Shown here one piece after another: positions 8,161-8,777 of a stretch of DNA of 8,777 nucleotides (position 1 is its first letter; each line of letters starts with the position of its first letter). The notes under the pieces were generated by a model. That model saw only the letters and a list, made by a program, of their open reading frames with translations. It was not told the DNA's origin and did no database searches. The position numbers were made by a program, and so were the translations under genes. This DNA is from Thiomonas sp. Lineage in GTDB: Bacteria; Pseudomonadota; Gammaproteobacteria; Burkholderiales; Burkholderiaceae. The DNA lies in contig DAIAZB010000205.1 in the NCBI GenBank assembly GCA_027443745.1, positions 1 to 8,777 on the forward strand, in the 5' to 3' direction.

Positions 8161-8777
8161 GAGCACGCCAAGTCCGTACTTGCCATGGTGGTGGCCACGC
8201 TGCTGTGGAGCGTGGCCGGTGTCGTCACGCGCCAACTGCATCAACACAATGGTCTGATTCTGGTGTTCTGGCGCAGCAGCTTCACGGTGCTGGCCGTGCT
8301 GGTGTGGCTGGCCTGGAGCCAGGGCCTGCGCCGCGCCTGGATCGATGTGCGTGGCGCATCGCACCTGCTCTGGTATTCCGCCTGCTTCTGGGCGGTGATG
8401 TTCACCGCCTTCATGGTCGCGCTCACGCTCACCAGCGTGGCCCAAACCCTGCTGACCGACAGCCTGAGTCCTCTCATCGCTGCCGTGCTCGGCTGGCTGC
8501 TGTTGCGCCACCGCCTGCCCGGTCGCACTTGGGCGTCGGTCGCGCTGGCTACGATCGGCATGGGCTGGATGGTCTGGCACGATCTGCAATCGCCCGCGTC
8601 GAGTGCGCAGTTACTCGGCATGCTCATCGCCCTGGCCGTGCCCATCGCTGCCGCGTCGAACTGGGTCAGCCTGCGCCGTGCCGGCAGCGCGGTGCCGATG
8701 CAGGCCGCCGTCCTGATTGGCGCACTGTTTTCTGCACTTGCCGTGACACTGCCTGCCTGGCCTGTCAGTGTCGATCT
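8140..8777 (+). CDS. EamA-family (DMT superfamily) membrane transporter, C-terminus cut by window edge
   Basis: The frame stays open to the window end, giving 212 visible residues of a very hydrophobic protein. This matches the drug/metabolite transporter superfamily, whose EamA members usually have ten membrane helices in two repeated halves. I see seven likely helices: about 12-30 (AMVVATLLWSVAGVVTR, the typical first EamA helix), 38-61, 75-95, 100-123 (TLLTDSLSPLIAAVLGWLLL, the typical helix-4 segment with a Pro), 130-147, 157-177 and 188-207. The first EamA repeat is complete and the second is only begun. The substrate cannot be told from sequence; family members export amino acids, metabolites or drugs. 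GTG 8140 is favoured by the GGGG before it and gives a 15-residue cytoplasmic lead before Met16 (ATG 8185), which is the alternative start. It follows typA after 41 nt without a clear terminator, so read-through from the upstream genes is possible. Confidence 0.85.
   Translation, partial: MSHDVRPEHAKSVLAMVVATLLWSVAGVVTRQLHQHNGLILVFWRSSFTVLAVLVWLAWSQGLRRAWIDVRGASHLLWYSACFWAVMFTAFMVALTLTSVAQTLLTDSLSPLIAAVLGWLLLRHRLPGRTWASVALATIGMGWMVWHDLQSPASSAQLLGMLIALAVPIAAASNWVSLRRAGSAVPMQAAVLIGALFSALAVTLPAWPVSVD

Noticed and set aside
1..8777. CRISPR array, tRNA/rRNA genes, insertion sequence or phage genes
   Set aside because: I looked for regular direct repeats, cloverleaf tRNA patterns and transposase or integrase motifs and saw none; the window is filled by conserved housekeeping genes.

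Overview
The window is GC-rich and almost wholly coding on the + strand. It carries the conserved bacterial translation/transcription cluster rimP-nusA-infB-rbfA-truB, followed by typA (bipA) and the start of an EamA-family membrane transporter gene. The gene order (typA directly after truB, no rpsO-pnp), the RimP C-terminus ending in a DFRGRK-type motif, and the Arg/Gly-rich linker of IF-2 (KTRGDATGG...WRGAKGG) suggest a betaproteobacterium of the order Burkholderiales. A Thiomonas-like or related genus is possible, but I cannot fix the genus from sequence alone.

Layout. Positions 1-455 hold the C-terminal half of rimP. Its stop overlaps the nusA start (ATGA). nusA (452-1930) is followed 24 nt later by infB (1955-4807), which has a good ribosome binding site. 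A 117-nt gap (4808-4924) with a strong GC-rich hairpin separates infB from rbfA (4925-5293). truB (5320-6264) follows closely, then typA (6272-8098) after 7 nt. A 41-nt spacer with several overlapping inverted repeats leads into a partial EamA transporter gene (8140 to the window end).

How the genes work together. RimP and RbfA assist 30S maturation, IF-2 brings initiator tRNA to the 30S subunit and promotes subunit joining, TruB makes pseudouridine 55 in tRNA, and TypA is a ribosome-associated GTPase linked to assembly and stress. NusA controls RNA polymerase pausing, termination and antitermination. They form a likely operon for making and running the translation machinery. The EamA gene is on the same strand but has no obvious functional tie.

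Novelty. I see no sign of a new system, mobile element, CRISPR array or RNA gene. Points worth a second look are an Ala/Lys-rich insertion in RimP, the infB-rbfA hairpin, the typA stop codon lying in a hairpin loop, and competing stems that could hide the ribosome binding site and GTG start of the transporter gene.
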